64,000 nt of DNA, from the NCBI GenBank assembly GCA_009760855.2, contig WPIO01000007.1, positions 7,756,001 to 7,820,000 of the forward strand, in the 5' to 3' direction. The position numbers and the translations under genes were made by a program. The notes under the pieces were generated by a model, which worked only from the letters and a program-made list of their open reading frames with translations, did no database searches and was not told the origin of the DNA. Each line of letters opens with the position of its first letter. The stretch's first letter is position 1. This stretch comes from Cristatella mucedo. Taxonomy: Eukaryota; Bryozoa; Phylactolaemata; Cristatellidae. Shown in pieces: positions 33,165-44,649 of this stretch.

Positions 33165-33310
33165 TGCATAGCACCTTAATGGAACTTAATCTCTACTCAT
33201 GTGCTTCACATATGGCATGAGGCTCAAGCCAGAAGCCTCTGTCATCAAATACATTCACCGTGACATTGGTCGTTAAAGACGAGCACCTTAACCACTTCGC
33301 CAAAACGATG
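33165..33310 (-). mobile_element. SINE-A copy, nested
   Basis: Reverse strand: GCGAAGTGGTTAAGGTGCTC head, diverged B box, tail AGTAGAGATTAAGTTCCATT. It splits LINE-A linker sequence whose two sides (GTACATCTGTGATT and GAAGTTAGACTTGGCC) are close together in the copy at 16260-16350. Confidence 0.78.
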
Positions 33311-33699
33311 ATTTGACAACTATTGAAGTTAGACTTGGCCTTAGATTAGGACAGATGCCTGAGGATCGACAGTCAGTCCTGATTATTTGGATACTTCTCA
33401 AGCTTTCGCTTTGTAGACCTATCTATTGTAATGCCTCGTGTAAACCATGGCCCATCTGGGCAAGGGCACACAGTGTGCTTAGTTAGAGGTGTAAACTCGT
33501 CAAGAACGTTGGCTAGAATCGTATTGCAGCATTCTACCAGTGAGGACAGGATAGAAGAAAGTTTGAGCAACAAGGGTGAGGAATATATTTTCCTGAAGAC
33601 AGCTTCAACGTCAAGGGTCTTGAGGTTTCGTGATTCAAAAATGATTATAAAAGAAGACTAGGGCACAAACTGCAGACTGACTGCATTCAGCATAATAAA

Positions 33700-34998
33700 A
33701 AGATTAATACATTTATATAGGATCCTCAGAGAACCTAATCTCTTTCTAGGCACTTTAAATATGCTGTGAAGGAAGCGCGGTCAAATGGTTAGTGGTAACA
33801 TGCACAATGTCAACAAGCATAACATGGTTAGAAGCTACATACACAGTATCCAAATACTACGTATGGTTAGTGGTGGCATGCACAACATCAGCACGCAAAA
33901 GCACGCGAAGAACGAAACACATTGAAATTACTACATGCTGTGATAAACAGGTGCCTTTTTAGCTTCTTTTGAAATGTCGTCGAGTCAGGGGATGTCGTGA
34001 CGTCAGTCGGGAGTGAATTCCAGGCTTTTGGAGCATAGAAACTAAAGGCACAGTCCCCAAAGAATTTGAGGTTGGTTTGAGGCATTTGAGGTTGGTTTGA
34101 GGCACAGCTAAGTTGATTTGCATGAGAAAAGCAGTCGGTGCTATGCCCAGCCTGGTGGGGATTAGTTCTGATAGGTAGGCTGGAGTCAGAAAATAAAGGG
34201 ACCTACACGTGAGGATTTGGAGCCAGTGCATATTGGCGAGAAGTGGTGTGATGTCGCAACTGGATGCTGACGACAGACAAGCCTAGCTGCAGAGTTTTGC
34301 GTCAGCTGTAAGCGCCTGATTGCACAGGCCTGTAGTGAGTTATAAAAGTCGAGACAATGTGTCACAAATGGACCGATCGGGTGCAGTTTAATTTTCTAAG
34401 CAAGCCCGAATTTAAGCAAAGCAAGGCAGCTGAAATTAGGCAGACTTAACAGTTGAGATGATGTGGTCACCTAATGAAAGGTCACTTTGGAACATAACAC
34501 CTAGATGTCCTGCAGATTCAACAGGCCACATGCTCGCAGAGCCGATTTTGAGCATGAAGTTTTCCATCTCTGAGTCACACTTAGTTTGCTCATAACTAGT
34601 AAGTTAGTTGTATCGTCATTCGATTTGAGAAAGTTAACTACCATCCATGTGTGGATGACAGCAATACATGCAGCAAGGAAGTTAAGAGAATTCTACGTGC
34701 TGAAGGGCTGGGAAGGATCAAAGCAACAGTACAACTGAGTGTCATCTGCATTGAAGTAAAAGCCTAGGCTGTACTTGGCGATCATATCGGAAAGAGGGAG
34801 AGTATCAACTGTGAAAAGAAGAGGACCAAGCACAGAGTCCTGAGGTGCCAACAACTTTAGTGATTCTTCGAATGACCTCTGACCGTTTACATCAATTCTC
34901 TTAAGTATCCAACCGAAATAGGACCTGAACCAGTACACAGTGATATCAAGGCAAGATGAGAGGCGCTCGAGAAGGACTTAGTAATTGATAGCATCGAG
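33700..34998 (-). mobile_element. LINE-A copy
   Basis: From TTAATACATTTATATAGGAT (tail) through the C-terminal domain and RT. The frame at 34938-34693 has motif B (here APQDS, degenerate) and YFNADDTQLY (motif C). A 19-bp direct duplication (ATTTGAGGTTGGTTTGAGGC) lies at 34066-34104. The copy ends abruptly where a plus-strand LINE-A begins. Confidence 0.9.
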
Positions 34999-34999
34999 T

Positions 35000-35475
35000 T
35001 CGAGGTTCTGTCACTCACTTTTAGGTCCCTTCATTCTCTGGCTCCAGCATACCTATCAGAACTACTCCCCCACCAGGCGAAGAATATGCAGTTACAATCA
35101 GCTGCTCTGACTCGAATCGCTTAGCGTTGCCTCGTACGAACCTCAAAACCGTTGGAGACCGTACCTTTAGTTCCCTACACTCCCAGAGCCTGGAATTCAC
35201 AACCGACGCATGTCACAACGTACCCTGACATGACGACACTTAAAAAGAAGCTTATAACGCACCTTTTTATTACAGCATTTGGTGGGTCGTCGTGATTCGT
35301 CATGATTTGTTCTTCATGTGCATGCACTTGTTTACACTATGCCTGCTGCTTGCGGATGTTACCAACAATCATTTGGTAATACTTTGTATACAGCATCTAT
35401 AAAGTGCCTAGAGATAAATTCGGTTCTCCGAGGGCGCTATGCAAAGGTATTATTATTATTGTTATTATTATATCA
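35000..35475 (+). mobile_element. LINE-A copy, head to head with its neighbour
   Basis: Begins TTCGAGGTTCTGTCACTCAC in the C-terminal domain and ends in ATTATTATTGTTATTATT. Its truncated 5' end joins that of the reverse-strand copy with no spacer. Confidence 0.9.
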
Positions 35476-35639
35476 AATATTGGTGATCAACAGCATCATG
35501 TCAAAGATGTGCAGAATGATGTCATAGCATGAGACGACAGCTAGCTTTGCAGCATATGAATCACTAGCTGCAGAGGTTGGATGATTTTTCGGTCATAATC
35601 ATGGGTTCTAGAACCGAGTGACCTCTGGTGGTTTAAGCA

Positions 35640-35755
35640 TGATACTTGCATTATTCCTTGGCTACTGCTTTTCTTACAGATAGTTGCAAAGTGCCTAGAT
35701 GGAGATTCGGTTCTCTGCTCTATAAAATACTTATTATTAGTACTATTATAGTAGG
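35640..35755 (+). mobile_element. LINE-A 3' tail
   Basis: GTTGCAAAGTGCCTAGATGG, then GAGATTCGGTTCTCTGCTCT and ATTATTAGTACTATT. Confidence 0.8.
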
Positions 35756-35959
35756 AGAAGCCTGAGGCAAGCCCAATTCTTGCCAACTAGACGCGAAAAG
35801 ATCTTCAAGATTCCATAATCTTTATTTAAGCTGGAGGCGAACATGAAAATAATAATTACTAATGAGTGGCAGCGTTCACGAATATTAGTAATTTTGTAAC
35901 AAAAAAATATTTGTCATGATCAGAAAAATCAGATGGTTTCGCTAATGTATCAAGAAAAT

Positions 35960-36125
35960 ATTAGCTGATTTAACAGCCTCATTTGAATAGCAGCAGAGGA
36001 GTTTAAACGGCAATCGCCAGCGCTTGCAGTCAACAATACAAGATCCCCGGCTGCAGGATTTGAACCCACGACCTCGGTAGTGGAGAGCGAGTATCTCAAC
36101 TACTGGACTATCATGGCCCAGTAAG
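35960..36125 (-). mobile_element. SINE-B copy
   Basis: Reverse strand: TGGGCCATGATAGTCCAGTA (A-box side), CCGAGGTCGTGGGTTCAAAT (B box), core ACTGCAAGCGCTGGCGATTG, ending AATGAGGCTGTTAAATC. Confidence 0.8.
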
Positions 36126-36204
36126 AAGTCCCTACGAATAACTGCGATATACTAAACGACGATAAAACTGAACTGCCACTCATAGAACACCCCAAGCGTG
36201 TGGC

Positions 36205-36275
36205 TGGACTAATAAAAGTAACACATTTGATATAGCGCCCTCAGAGAACTCAATCTCCTTCAAAGCACTTTACAG
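36205..36275 (-). mobile_element. LINE-A 3' tail
   Basis: ATTTGATATAGCGCCCTCAG and AGAACTCAATCTCCTTCAAA. The hairpin only, directly followed by a LINE-B. Confidence 0.8.
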
Positions 36276-37135
36276 AGAAGGCTTTGCTCTTCTTACAGGT
36301 GATGCTGCTGTGCGACCATCACCATGTGCTCGGAATTTAGATGTCATCTTCGACAGCTGCCTAACTTTTGAAAGCTTCGCTAAGACTGCTTCCACAGCTA
36401 GCCATCACATCCGATCCCTATCTAAGATTATGCACTGTCTTCCACGATGACTTGCAAATAATTTAACTAGCTGCTTAGATCTATCTCTGCAAGATTGTTG
36501 TGATTTCCTTTTGGCTGTTCTAGCCAAAAAGCCACTAGAGCACTGCAGCTGACGACGAATATGGCTACAAGGCTAGTTTGCAAAGTCCAGAGGTTTGATC
36601 ATGTGTCTCCTTTGCTGAAAGAGCTACGGTGGCTGCTGGTTGATCAACGGATACAGAGCAAAGTTCTTACGCTGACCCACAAGGCACGGCAAGGCTTTGC
36701 TCCTTCATATTTAGCTGAACTGCTGCTCCAGTTTCAGTCTCCTCATACCCTCATGTCCTGTATAGACAATAAATTAGCCGTTCCATTCCTCTGCTTAAAG
36801 ACCGATGGCGACAGAAGCTTTTGCTCTGCAGCTCCTAGACGGAGGAACTCACATCCACAGTTCTTACGCAACAACTACTCACCTGCTGCTGACTACAGCA
36901 CATCCTTTCCAGGCGTCCAGTGCAACTACTTCCATGCTACTCACTACCTTAACTGCTCTTGTGACTCAGCTACGCTTCCCACTTTCTCTTTCTTGCATAA
37001 AACAAAGTCTATTGGCTACCGAATGCATACCAAAAGCAGCTTAGGCTGTGAATGCGCCATATACAAAACTCTCCTGCGTAATACCCACAAGTCTTTCTGG
37101 CTTTGTGGAGTTACAGACTGAGATACATGACAATT
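36276..37135 (+). mobile_element. LINE-B copy, longest plus-strand copy
   Basis: Starts in the segment after RT motif C (TCGGAATTTAGATGTCATCT) and carries a 186-residue open frame at 36561-37121 (ATRLVCKVQRFDHVSPLLKE, SKVLTLTHKARQGFAPSYLA). It ends at GGAGTTACAGACTGAGATAC, where the quasi-tandem repeat begins. Confidence 0.9.
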
Positions 37136-37830
37136 CGGTAAACTGCGATACAGCTGGCAATACCGATGTAAACATCAGAAAACTGTGGTTTTCGGTTTCA
37201 AATTATACAGAATGGTGTTGCGGGTTTACTCACCTAACTTCAAGCAATTTCGCGTGGGTGGTCTCGGGCTATGGCCTTGAATGGCTCGGGCCAGCCAGCC
37301 GTTTTTACACATTCAAAGGGCGATACAGCGGCTATCTCCACAAAATGCTTCGCCCAACTGCGGTTATGATTCCTAATTATAGAGAATAGTACAAGTTTAG
37401 CCACCAAATTTCATTTGATTTCGCGTGCGATTTCTCATGCAATGGCCTCCGATGGCCCAAGTCAACCACCCTGCCGATATGTTTGAACGGCGATACAGCT
37501 ACCATTTCGATAAAAAATTTCTCGCATGTGCCGTTTTGATTCCCCGCTATAGAAAACATGGTTTCACGCTTACCCACTGAATTGCATAAGATTGCACATG
37601 AGCGTTCTTATGCTATGGCCTCCGATTGGCCGGGCAAGCAGGCCATGGCCGGAGAAAGCCAGCCTCCCGACATGTTTCAACTGTGATATATCTGTCATTT
37701 CCTATACTAGGCATTGCACCACAGTGTTTTTGATTCCGCATAATAGAAATAAGTATTTCGGGTTAAATCACCACAGTCCTTAACATTTCGCACGCGTATT
37801 CTAATGCTGTCGCCTCAATGGCCCAGGCTA
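37136..37830 (+). repeat. Quasi-tandem repeat block 2, forward units
   Basis: About four units. The word GGCGATACAGC or its variants recurs at about 37144, 37322, 37491 and 37684 (spacings 169-193). Each unit has a GTTTACCCACCAAATT-like word and ATGCTATGGCCTCCGA. Confidence 0.85.
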
Positions 37831-39045
37831 TCGGAGACCACAGCTTATAACCCTACAACGCAATCGCGTGCAATTGGGTGGGTAAATCCGGTACACTGGT
37901 TTATATAATGTGCAAAAACCGCAGCTACACGACGCTTATTATTGAATTATTAGCTGCATTGAAGTCCGAAAATGCAGAGCGATCGTCGTGCGGTCGGAAG
38001 TCATTGATTGGAATTCGCATTCGGTTTGCCGTGAAATTTAAATGGTAAACCCGGAACACTGTTTGCTATCTTTTTTGAATCAAAATCGCAGTTTCTCGAA
38101 CCCTGCTGTTAAACTAGCAGCTGTATCACAGTTCGAGCATGTAGGGAGGCTTGTCGGTCCGGGCCATCGAAGGCCATAGCATGAGAACTCGCTTGCGAAT
38201 CGAATAAAATTGTGTGGGTAAACCCAAAACCGTGTTTTCTACCACTTCAAATTAAAACTGCAGTAGCCAGACGATTATAATGGAGATAGCAACTGCAACA
38301 CAGTGGGAAAAGTCAAGAAGCGAGGATATCGGGAGGCTCGCTGGCCATTCGAGGCCATAAGCATGAACAAGCCCGTGCGCTATGCCCTGATATTAGCCTG
38401 GTAAAGCAGGAACGCGGTTTTCTGTTAATGTGGTATCAAAAACCGCAGTTTTGCGACGACTAGCGTGGAAATGACAGCTGTATCACAGTTCAATTATGCA
38501 GGGAGGCTGGCTAGCCCGGGCCATCAGATGTCAGAGCATGTGAACGCTCCTGTGCATTTTCTACTATGTTTAATGTACATTGCGGTTGGGCATTACTAAA
38601 GTGGAAATGGCATTTGCATCAAAGCTTGATTAGTAAGGACTGCCATCTGGACCGGGCCATCGAAGGCCATAGCACGGGAACGGGTAAGCGCAATCACGTG
38701 ACATTTCGTGAGTAAATCTAGAGCACTGTTTTCTATAGTTTGCCATAAAAACAGCAGCTGGGTGAAGCTTGTTGCAAAAATGGCAGCCGTATCGCAATTT
38801 GATTATTTAGGACTACCATCTGGGCCGGTCCGCTAGCGGTCATAGCTCGAGGGAGGTATGAAATCTGGTGGGTAAACGTGGAATACTAGTGTCTGTAATA
38901 TGGAATCAAAACATCAGTTTCGCGAAGCTTGTTGTAGAAATGAAAGTTGTACTGCACTTCAAATTTCTTGCGCTGCCATCTGGGCCGGGCCATCGGAGGC
39001 AATTACATAAGAACGTGAAACCCCAACCACAGTGAGATTTAGTGG
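37831..39045 (-). repeat. Quasi-tandem repeat block 2, reverse units
   Basis: About seven units in the opposite orientation. Variants of AGCAGCTGTATCACAGTTCG recur at about 37949, 38116, 38287, 38474, 38608, 38783 and 38942 (spacings 134-187). GGCCATCGAAGGCCATAGCA is shared by several. A LINE-A tail follows immediately. Confidence 0.87.
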
Positions 39046-39047
39046 GT

Positions 39048-40385
39048 AATAATAATAATGATAATAATAATAATGCACTTGATAAAGCACCCTCAGAGAA
39101 CTCTATCTATTTCTAGGTGCTTTACATTTGTTGCAAAGGGAAAGGCGATTGAACGGTGAGTAATATCATGCTCGATAAACAACATGCATAACATGGTTAG
39201 GAGTGACATGCACCGGGTCAGCATGCAAGTGTGGTTAGTGGCAGCATGCACAGTGCCAGCACGCACAAGCACATGAAGGACGAATCATGGGGACCCACTA
39301 AATGCTGTCCTAAATAGTGTGTTTTTAAGTTCTTTTTAAACGTGTTCAAATCAGGGAATGTTCTGACGCAAGTCGGGAGGGAGCATACGACCTTGGGAGC
39401 ATACGACCAAAATGCACGGTCTCCAAAGGATTTGAGGTTTGTATGAGCTGGTTTGGTCCAGCAGTTACGGCGCTCGCCTCAACCAAGGTCTGGCTGATGT
39501 CATGGGCTCGAACCCCGAGGCATATGTGCAGCGCTTGAATAGAGATTAAGTCATCTTGGGGTGCTATACAAATGAATTGTAAATGAATTGAATTGTCTAC
39601 CAGGTATTGGTAAACTGCTGGATTCCGAAAAGCTGGTGGTACGATGCTGGCCTGGTGGGGCAGTGAGAGATAGGCTGTAGCCAAAGAATGAAGTGACCTA
39701 AAAGTGAGCGACAAAACCTTGAAGTCGATCCGTTGCTTGACTGGTAGCCAATACAGGTCGGCTAGAAGTGGTGTGATGTGGCAGCTGCGACAGACTGCAA
39801 CTCACGACAGACAAGCCTAGCTGCGGAGTTTTGCACCAGCTGAAATCGCCTGATTGCACATGCCGGTAGGCCAGCAAGCAGTGAGCTATAGAAGTCACGA
39901 CGGGATGTCACGAATGCATGGAACAACTTAAACGTGGTATCCCTATCTAAACACGCCCGAATTTCAACAATGTTATGTAGCAGAAAGTAGGCAGACTTGA
40001 TTGTGTAGCTGATGTGGTCGTCCAGCGAGAGGTCACTTTTGAACATGACACCTAGATTTCGGGCTGATCCAACAGGAGATATGCTGGCAGAGCCAATTTT
40101 GAGCGTCGGCCTTTCAAATTTCTGAATGACACTGGGCTTGCCCATAACTAGTAAGTTAGTTTTATCATTGATTAGTTTTAGAAAATTCGCTGCCATCCAT
40201 GTGCGGATGTCATCAACACATGCAGCAAGTGAGTTGAGAGAATTCGAAGTGCTCGAAGGCTGGGAGGGATCAATGCAAAGGTACAACTGAGTGTCATCCG
40301 CATAGAAGTGAAAGCCTAGATTGTGCTAGGCAATCACATCAGCAAGAGGGAGAGTATAAATTGGCCGAGTATAAATTAGACAACT
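39048..40385 (-). mobile_element. LINE-A copy with a SINE-A inside
   Basis: TAA repeat, hairpin, 3' untranslated region, C-terminal domain and part of RT. The frame at 40286-39762 covers residues just after YADD (YLCIDPSQPSSTSNSLNSLA) to VCREL. Interrupted at 39447-39592 by a SINE-A. Confidence 0.9.
39447..39592 (+). mobile_element. SINE-A copy nested in LINE-A
   Basis: GAGCTGGTTTGGTCCAGCAG, B box GGGCTCGAACCCCGAGGC, tail GCGCTTGAATAGAGATTAAG and GGGGTGCTATACAAATGAAT, with a short AATGAATTG repeat at its end. LINE sequence continues on both sides. Confidence 0.92.
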
Positions 40386-40389
40386 GTGA

Positions 40390-41525
40390 TCGAGCGAGGC
40401 CCTACCTGAGCGAGGTCTAGGAAACGTAGACTATTAAGGTGCACATATGCATAGACACTCATTGCTAGCTCGCCTGCAGGCTGAAATTTGTTCTCAAACG
40501 TGTCAACATCCTAATCGAGCGCTCATGCCGAACGAAAGTCTCACGCCAGCGACCATTTTCGACCGGCCCACACTGACTAACTTCAAGAAGCATACCTACG
40601 GAACACCCGACCGCGAAACAGACTATAAATTTAGTAGTTCATTGCATACTATCATTATTGAGAGCTCATAGATACTTATTTACCTGACTCTGAAAGAATT
40701 GCACGGCGTGACATTTGACCTTTGATAACCCACTGAATATATATAATTCATGTATAGTTTGGACCAGATACTTCAGACGCGTGAGACGAGCGCTCTATCC
40801 CTGAGCCAAGTTGCAAGCTTGTAAGAAAGAAGTAACTAGGATATATACGCCTGTGCCCCCTAGCGAACTGAAGCTCTCCTCTTTCCTCCTTAGTTCCCTT
40901 GCACGGACGTGCAAGCGCATCCAAATAACTGCCATTTCCCATATTTGTGCACGTGCAAGAATTGTACTTGAAGATGACCATTGAAAACCTCTTGATGCAA
41001 ACTGGATTATATAGATATCTAACACGCAATTGCAAACATCATACGTAAATAATAAAGATTAGCGACTCAGTAATACAGTAACGCAAAAGATCTGAAATCG
41101 AAATAAATTATCAACAAAATAATATTCAAACAGAAAACATGAGACTAACAGGTTATCGTGTTCCCTAATCTAAGCTAGAATTCGGCTAGGGTATATCGTT
41201 CAACCCTGGAGAGTGCTCTCCCGTCACGCCCGCCGACGTAGGCACACCACGTGTGCGAATAGTCTGGAAAGCGGCAAAAATGAATTCGTGGCGCCGGTCA
41301 AGAGAAAATTGTGTAGTAGGCTTCGCAAGTGGTAGACCCCGGGAGGCAAAGAGGTAGGCCGGCTACGACGCAGCCGGCAGTCGTCAGCCGGATATCAAAA
41401 GAGGCACCAAGAGGCACCGACTTCGACTTCCCGCTGAATAGTCGCATTATGCTTTACTTTCGACTCATGCTTGATTCCTTGGCAGCTAAAGTGGTTTAAG
41501 CTTGTAAGCTTAATCGCAGTCTGTT
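40390..41525. other. CERKL intron 1; no recognised feature
   Basis: Short frames only. The GC-rich piece at 41220-41420 shares a few words (GAGGCACCGAC) with the GC-rich stretch near 21050. Confidence 0.35.
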
Positions 41526-41526
41526 A

Positions 41527-41592
41527 TGTAAAGAACCTGGAAAGAGATTAAGTTCTCTGAGGGTGCTGTACAAATGTATTAATAATATTTTC
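41527..41592 (+). mobile_element. LINE-A 3' tail
   Basis: AAAGAACCTGGAAAGAGATT, AAGTTCTCTGAGGGTGCTGT, then ATTAATAATATT. Confidence 0.85.
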
Positions 41593-41599
41593 AAGTTAA

Positions 41600-42765
41600 G
41601 ATATGGCTTTACACAGGTGTTGTAGATACATATATTCGTTTGCAACCGTTGGTTTACAAAGCCAGTAAACTTGATTATGGGTATACTGTCCTAAAGTTTA
41701 AATATAATGCATATACGAAAAATGCGTCGACAAGTACCCTTATGTAATATGCATTAGGGAAAAATATGATTAGGCATCTCACATTCAAAAAAGAGCCCTT
41801 AATTCCGCATTCACTTCACTATGGAGAATTACGTAATGGGGCGGAAGGGAGGAGTAGGAAATTAAGGACGACACTAAATCAGAAAAGAACCTGTCTGGCA
41901 AAAGCGTAAATCCACCCAAATGTACCGACTGGGTCTTCCATCCATCTAGCAGCGATTTACCCAGCTACTTTTCCAAACCCCTCATACTTTTGTTGCGGCA
42001 CTGCAAAATGGTAGCAGCTAAGTCCACGTTTGTAAAATGCACCTGGGTATATATCATGTCAATTTCAAGGTATTATATTTCGATGGGAACTATTTAAATA
42101 ATCAAGGAGGTCGCTGCATGCAACTGCCGATGTATGCGGAATACAGTGGAATACCCAATACCCAGATCCCGGGAAGAAACGTTCTCGCTCGAGAACTTCT
42201 TGGGAACAAGCCCACCGAGCGCATTGCTAAATCTTATCGCTTTATTTCATCTATAAAAGTCCATCATTGTGCAAATCGAAGAACTAGAGAAATCTATCAA
42301 GAACACCTGTGACGCAAGTACATTGCAAGGACCTCCACGCGATCCCCCTTCTCGATGAACATACCGAGCGATTCCGAGTTTAAGGAAAGTAGCCCCGAAC
42401 ACGAGATGCGTAGCAGACATGCTAGGCTAAGCCAAATTTCGCCAAGGTGTCAAGGAATTAGAACACCTTACTGGCCACCGGATCATCGATGCGAATGCAA
42501 AACTCTCAAGCAATCAAGAACGGCTAACTAGTCGGGGTGACTTTTGGGAGGAAATCCGAAAAGTCTTCAATCATGAACGACTGAAACCATGATGCAATAA
42601 TGTGTCAGCTTGCAAGAAGCAGAAGAATGAGGAACACACGGTGCGGTTGTCTCAGAAAGACAACCAAATTGAGAGAAAAGTATTACCACATGACTCGGTC
42701 AAGAAGTAACGCTTCAGTTGCCAGGTGGCAAAATTTGATTTAGAATCACGAACCGATTGACGCAT
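41600..42765. other. CERKL intron 1; unassigned open frame only
   Basis: A plus-strand frame at 42037-42312 (91 codons) has no recognisable domain, start context or splice sites. I see nothing else. Confidence 0.3.
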
Positions 42766-42769
42766 CGCT

Positions 42770-42940
42770 GACCCTATGCATGTCACCCCTAACCATGTTA
42801 TTAATTTTTTTTGTTTATCAAGCATGATATTACTCACCATTCAATTGCATTTCCCTTTGCAGCAAATGTAAAGCGCCTAGAGAGAGATTGGGTTCTCTGA
42901 GAGCGCTTTATCAAGTGCATTATTATTATTATTATTATCG
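42770..42940 (+). mobile_element. LINE-A 3' fragment
   Basis: CCTATGCATGTCACCCCTAA, TTGCAGCAAATGTAAAGCGC, CTAGAGAGAGATTGGGTTCT and an ATT repeat. Little diverged. Confidence 0.92.
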
Positions 42941-42944
42941 TTTT

Positions 42945-43940
42945 AAAATAACTAATGAGTGGCGACTCTTCAAGCCATGTGACACTTCCTTCCGTACATG
43001 TCAAGATCGCTTGTAGTCGTTTAGGGTTCTGTAGCAATAAATTCAAAAATACTTAGCCCGAGATCTTCAGCTGGCGAAATGCAAACCTGATTCGTGCCGG
43101 ACAAGGGCATAAAGCTGGCTTTTATCGACTGCAAGACAACCCACGCCGTCGTTGACACTCACAGCGCCATTGTATTCGTGCAGAATAATATTACTAGAAT
43201 ATGGACTGTCGAAGAGGTTGGGTCTCAAACGTCTTTCGTGGCAATCACTAAAAGACGTGTCAACGCCGTTTGGTGAATTTCGTGATTAAGTGCGTCAGGA
43301 ATGCTTCGGGTAACTAATCTCGCTGTCATGTACATCGGCGTTCTGTTTCTAAATTCACATCGTGCCATCGTAATCGACTTTGTTAAAAATAATCATAATA
43401 CAACTACCCCCTATAAGCAGGAATTGAGAACCAAAGTCCAGCCAAGCTTTAACAATGCATCGTGATTAAGGAGTGCCTATGTAGATAGGATATGCACCAC
43501 TATCGGCAGCCCAGTTAGTGGAGATTTACAGAGGTCGTAGTAGTCCATGATGTGAGATAACTACCTGGTTTCTGCAAGAATCTCCTAGATATATACCTTT
43601 TCAAGTGACTTAAAGAGTATGGGCACGTCTATTGCTGTAAAATCGCCTAACACAGCACTTGCATACCAAGAGCCCCTGTCAGTGCTGCTAGGTGATGGTA
43701 CTTAGGTAGCAGCTATGGTTACCATTGGTAATTAAAGCTCACTCTTGCGTCTGAAAGCAGGGATCTGATCCCGACAGTAAATACTAATAAGACGTTTGTA
43801 TAGTGTCTAAGTGAAAAAACTCTTCATCTAGGAACTTGGTGTATGTTGGAAAGAGAACAGTTTTGCTTGTGGCGTCACCGGTCAAAGCTTTCTCTCTTGG
43901 TACGATAGCAATGTTCGCAGAGTAAACTCGTCCTGCTTCC
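42945..43940. other. CERKL intron 1; no recognised feature
   Basis: No domain and no family match. Confidence 0.35.
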
Positions 43941-43944
43941 TTTA

Positions 43945-44012
43945 GAGCACACGTAAAGTGCCTATAAAGAGATTAATTTATTTGAAGGCGTTATACAAAG
44001 TATTATTATTCT
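43945..44012 (+). mobile_element. LINE-A 3' tail
   Basis: GTAAAGTGCCTATAAAGAGA and GGCGTTATACAAAGTATTAT. Confidence 0.75.
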
Positions 44013-44134
44013 TATTTTAATTATACATGTGGTAGCAGCAGCACTGTCGTGCCACCAATATCAGATGAGTCAAATCGTGTACCTAATACTGCAGCTACAC
44101 ACACATGGGGCGTTTTGACACGCTTCCTTTCCAG

Positions 44135-44225
44135 CAACGTATAAAGTGCTTTGAAAGAGTTTAATTCGCTTAGGGTGCAATGCAAGTATCTTATTATTAT
44201 TACTATTACTATCATTATTAATATT
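44135..44225 (+). mobile_element. LINE-A 3' tail
   Basis: GTATAAAGTGCTTTGAAAGA, TAGGGTGCAATGCAAGTATC, then ATT and ACT repeats. Confidence 0.72.
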
Positions 44226-44481
44226 TTATTGGTTTTCTTTCCCACGCGCAGCGATCGGACGTTTCAATTCTTGTGGCTAGATGACCAATTTATACCAGCC
44301 CATGGAAACGTCAGATTTCCCTGATGCTCAGTGTGAGCATCTTAACCGCCTTGCTCCGATCCCCCAGTGCGACCAACAGCTGCTCTAGTGCAGAGAGTAG
44401 CTGAGTCAGATCCTCAAGTATGGCTGCTAGCCACATCGACCTGGTGGTTTTATTGTTAGGCTAGTAGTCAGATTTATTTGC

Positions 44482-44645
44482 TTGTTGACCCTTTGCATTT
44501 CACCTCTAACCATGCTATGCTTACTGATATTGAGCATGCTACCACTAACCATTCGATCATGCTTCCTTTTCAGCAAATGTAAAGTGTCTAGCAAAACATC
44601 AACTTCTCTGACGGTGCTATACAAATGTATTTATTATTATTATTG
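44482..44645 (+). mobile_element. LINE-A 3' fragment
   Basis: GACCCTTTGCATTTCACCTC, ACTAACCATTCGATCATGCT, AAATGTAAAGTGTCTAGCAA and an ATT repeat. Confidence 0.85.
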
Positions 44646-44649
44646 CTAT

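Larger units (their letters stand above)
30565..33690 (-). mobile_element. LINE-A copy interrupted by nested SINE-A and LINE-A insertions
   Basis: One reverse-strand element in three pieces. 30565-31622 is the 3' tail to RT motif C. 32581-33130 resumes at the segment upstream of motif B and runs past motif A. 33310-33690 is the linker. The gaps hold a SINE-A, a plus-strand LINE-A and a second SINE-A. The linker frame at 33573-33373 reads LDEFTPLTKHTVCPCPDGPW, the conserved linker motif of L2/CR1 LINEs. About 25 bases are missing at the first gap, and a longer stretch near 33115. Confidence 0.8.

Noticed and set aside
37136-39045. CRISPR-like array
   Set aside because: Units are 135-195 bp, diverged, noncoding and inverted halfway. 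There are no short identical repeats with unique spacers, and the DNA is animal nuclear.
42037-42312. 91-codon plus-strand frame as a gene
   Set aside because: No recognisable motif, no splice or start context. Length is within chance for this composition.
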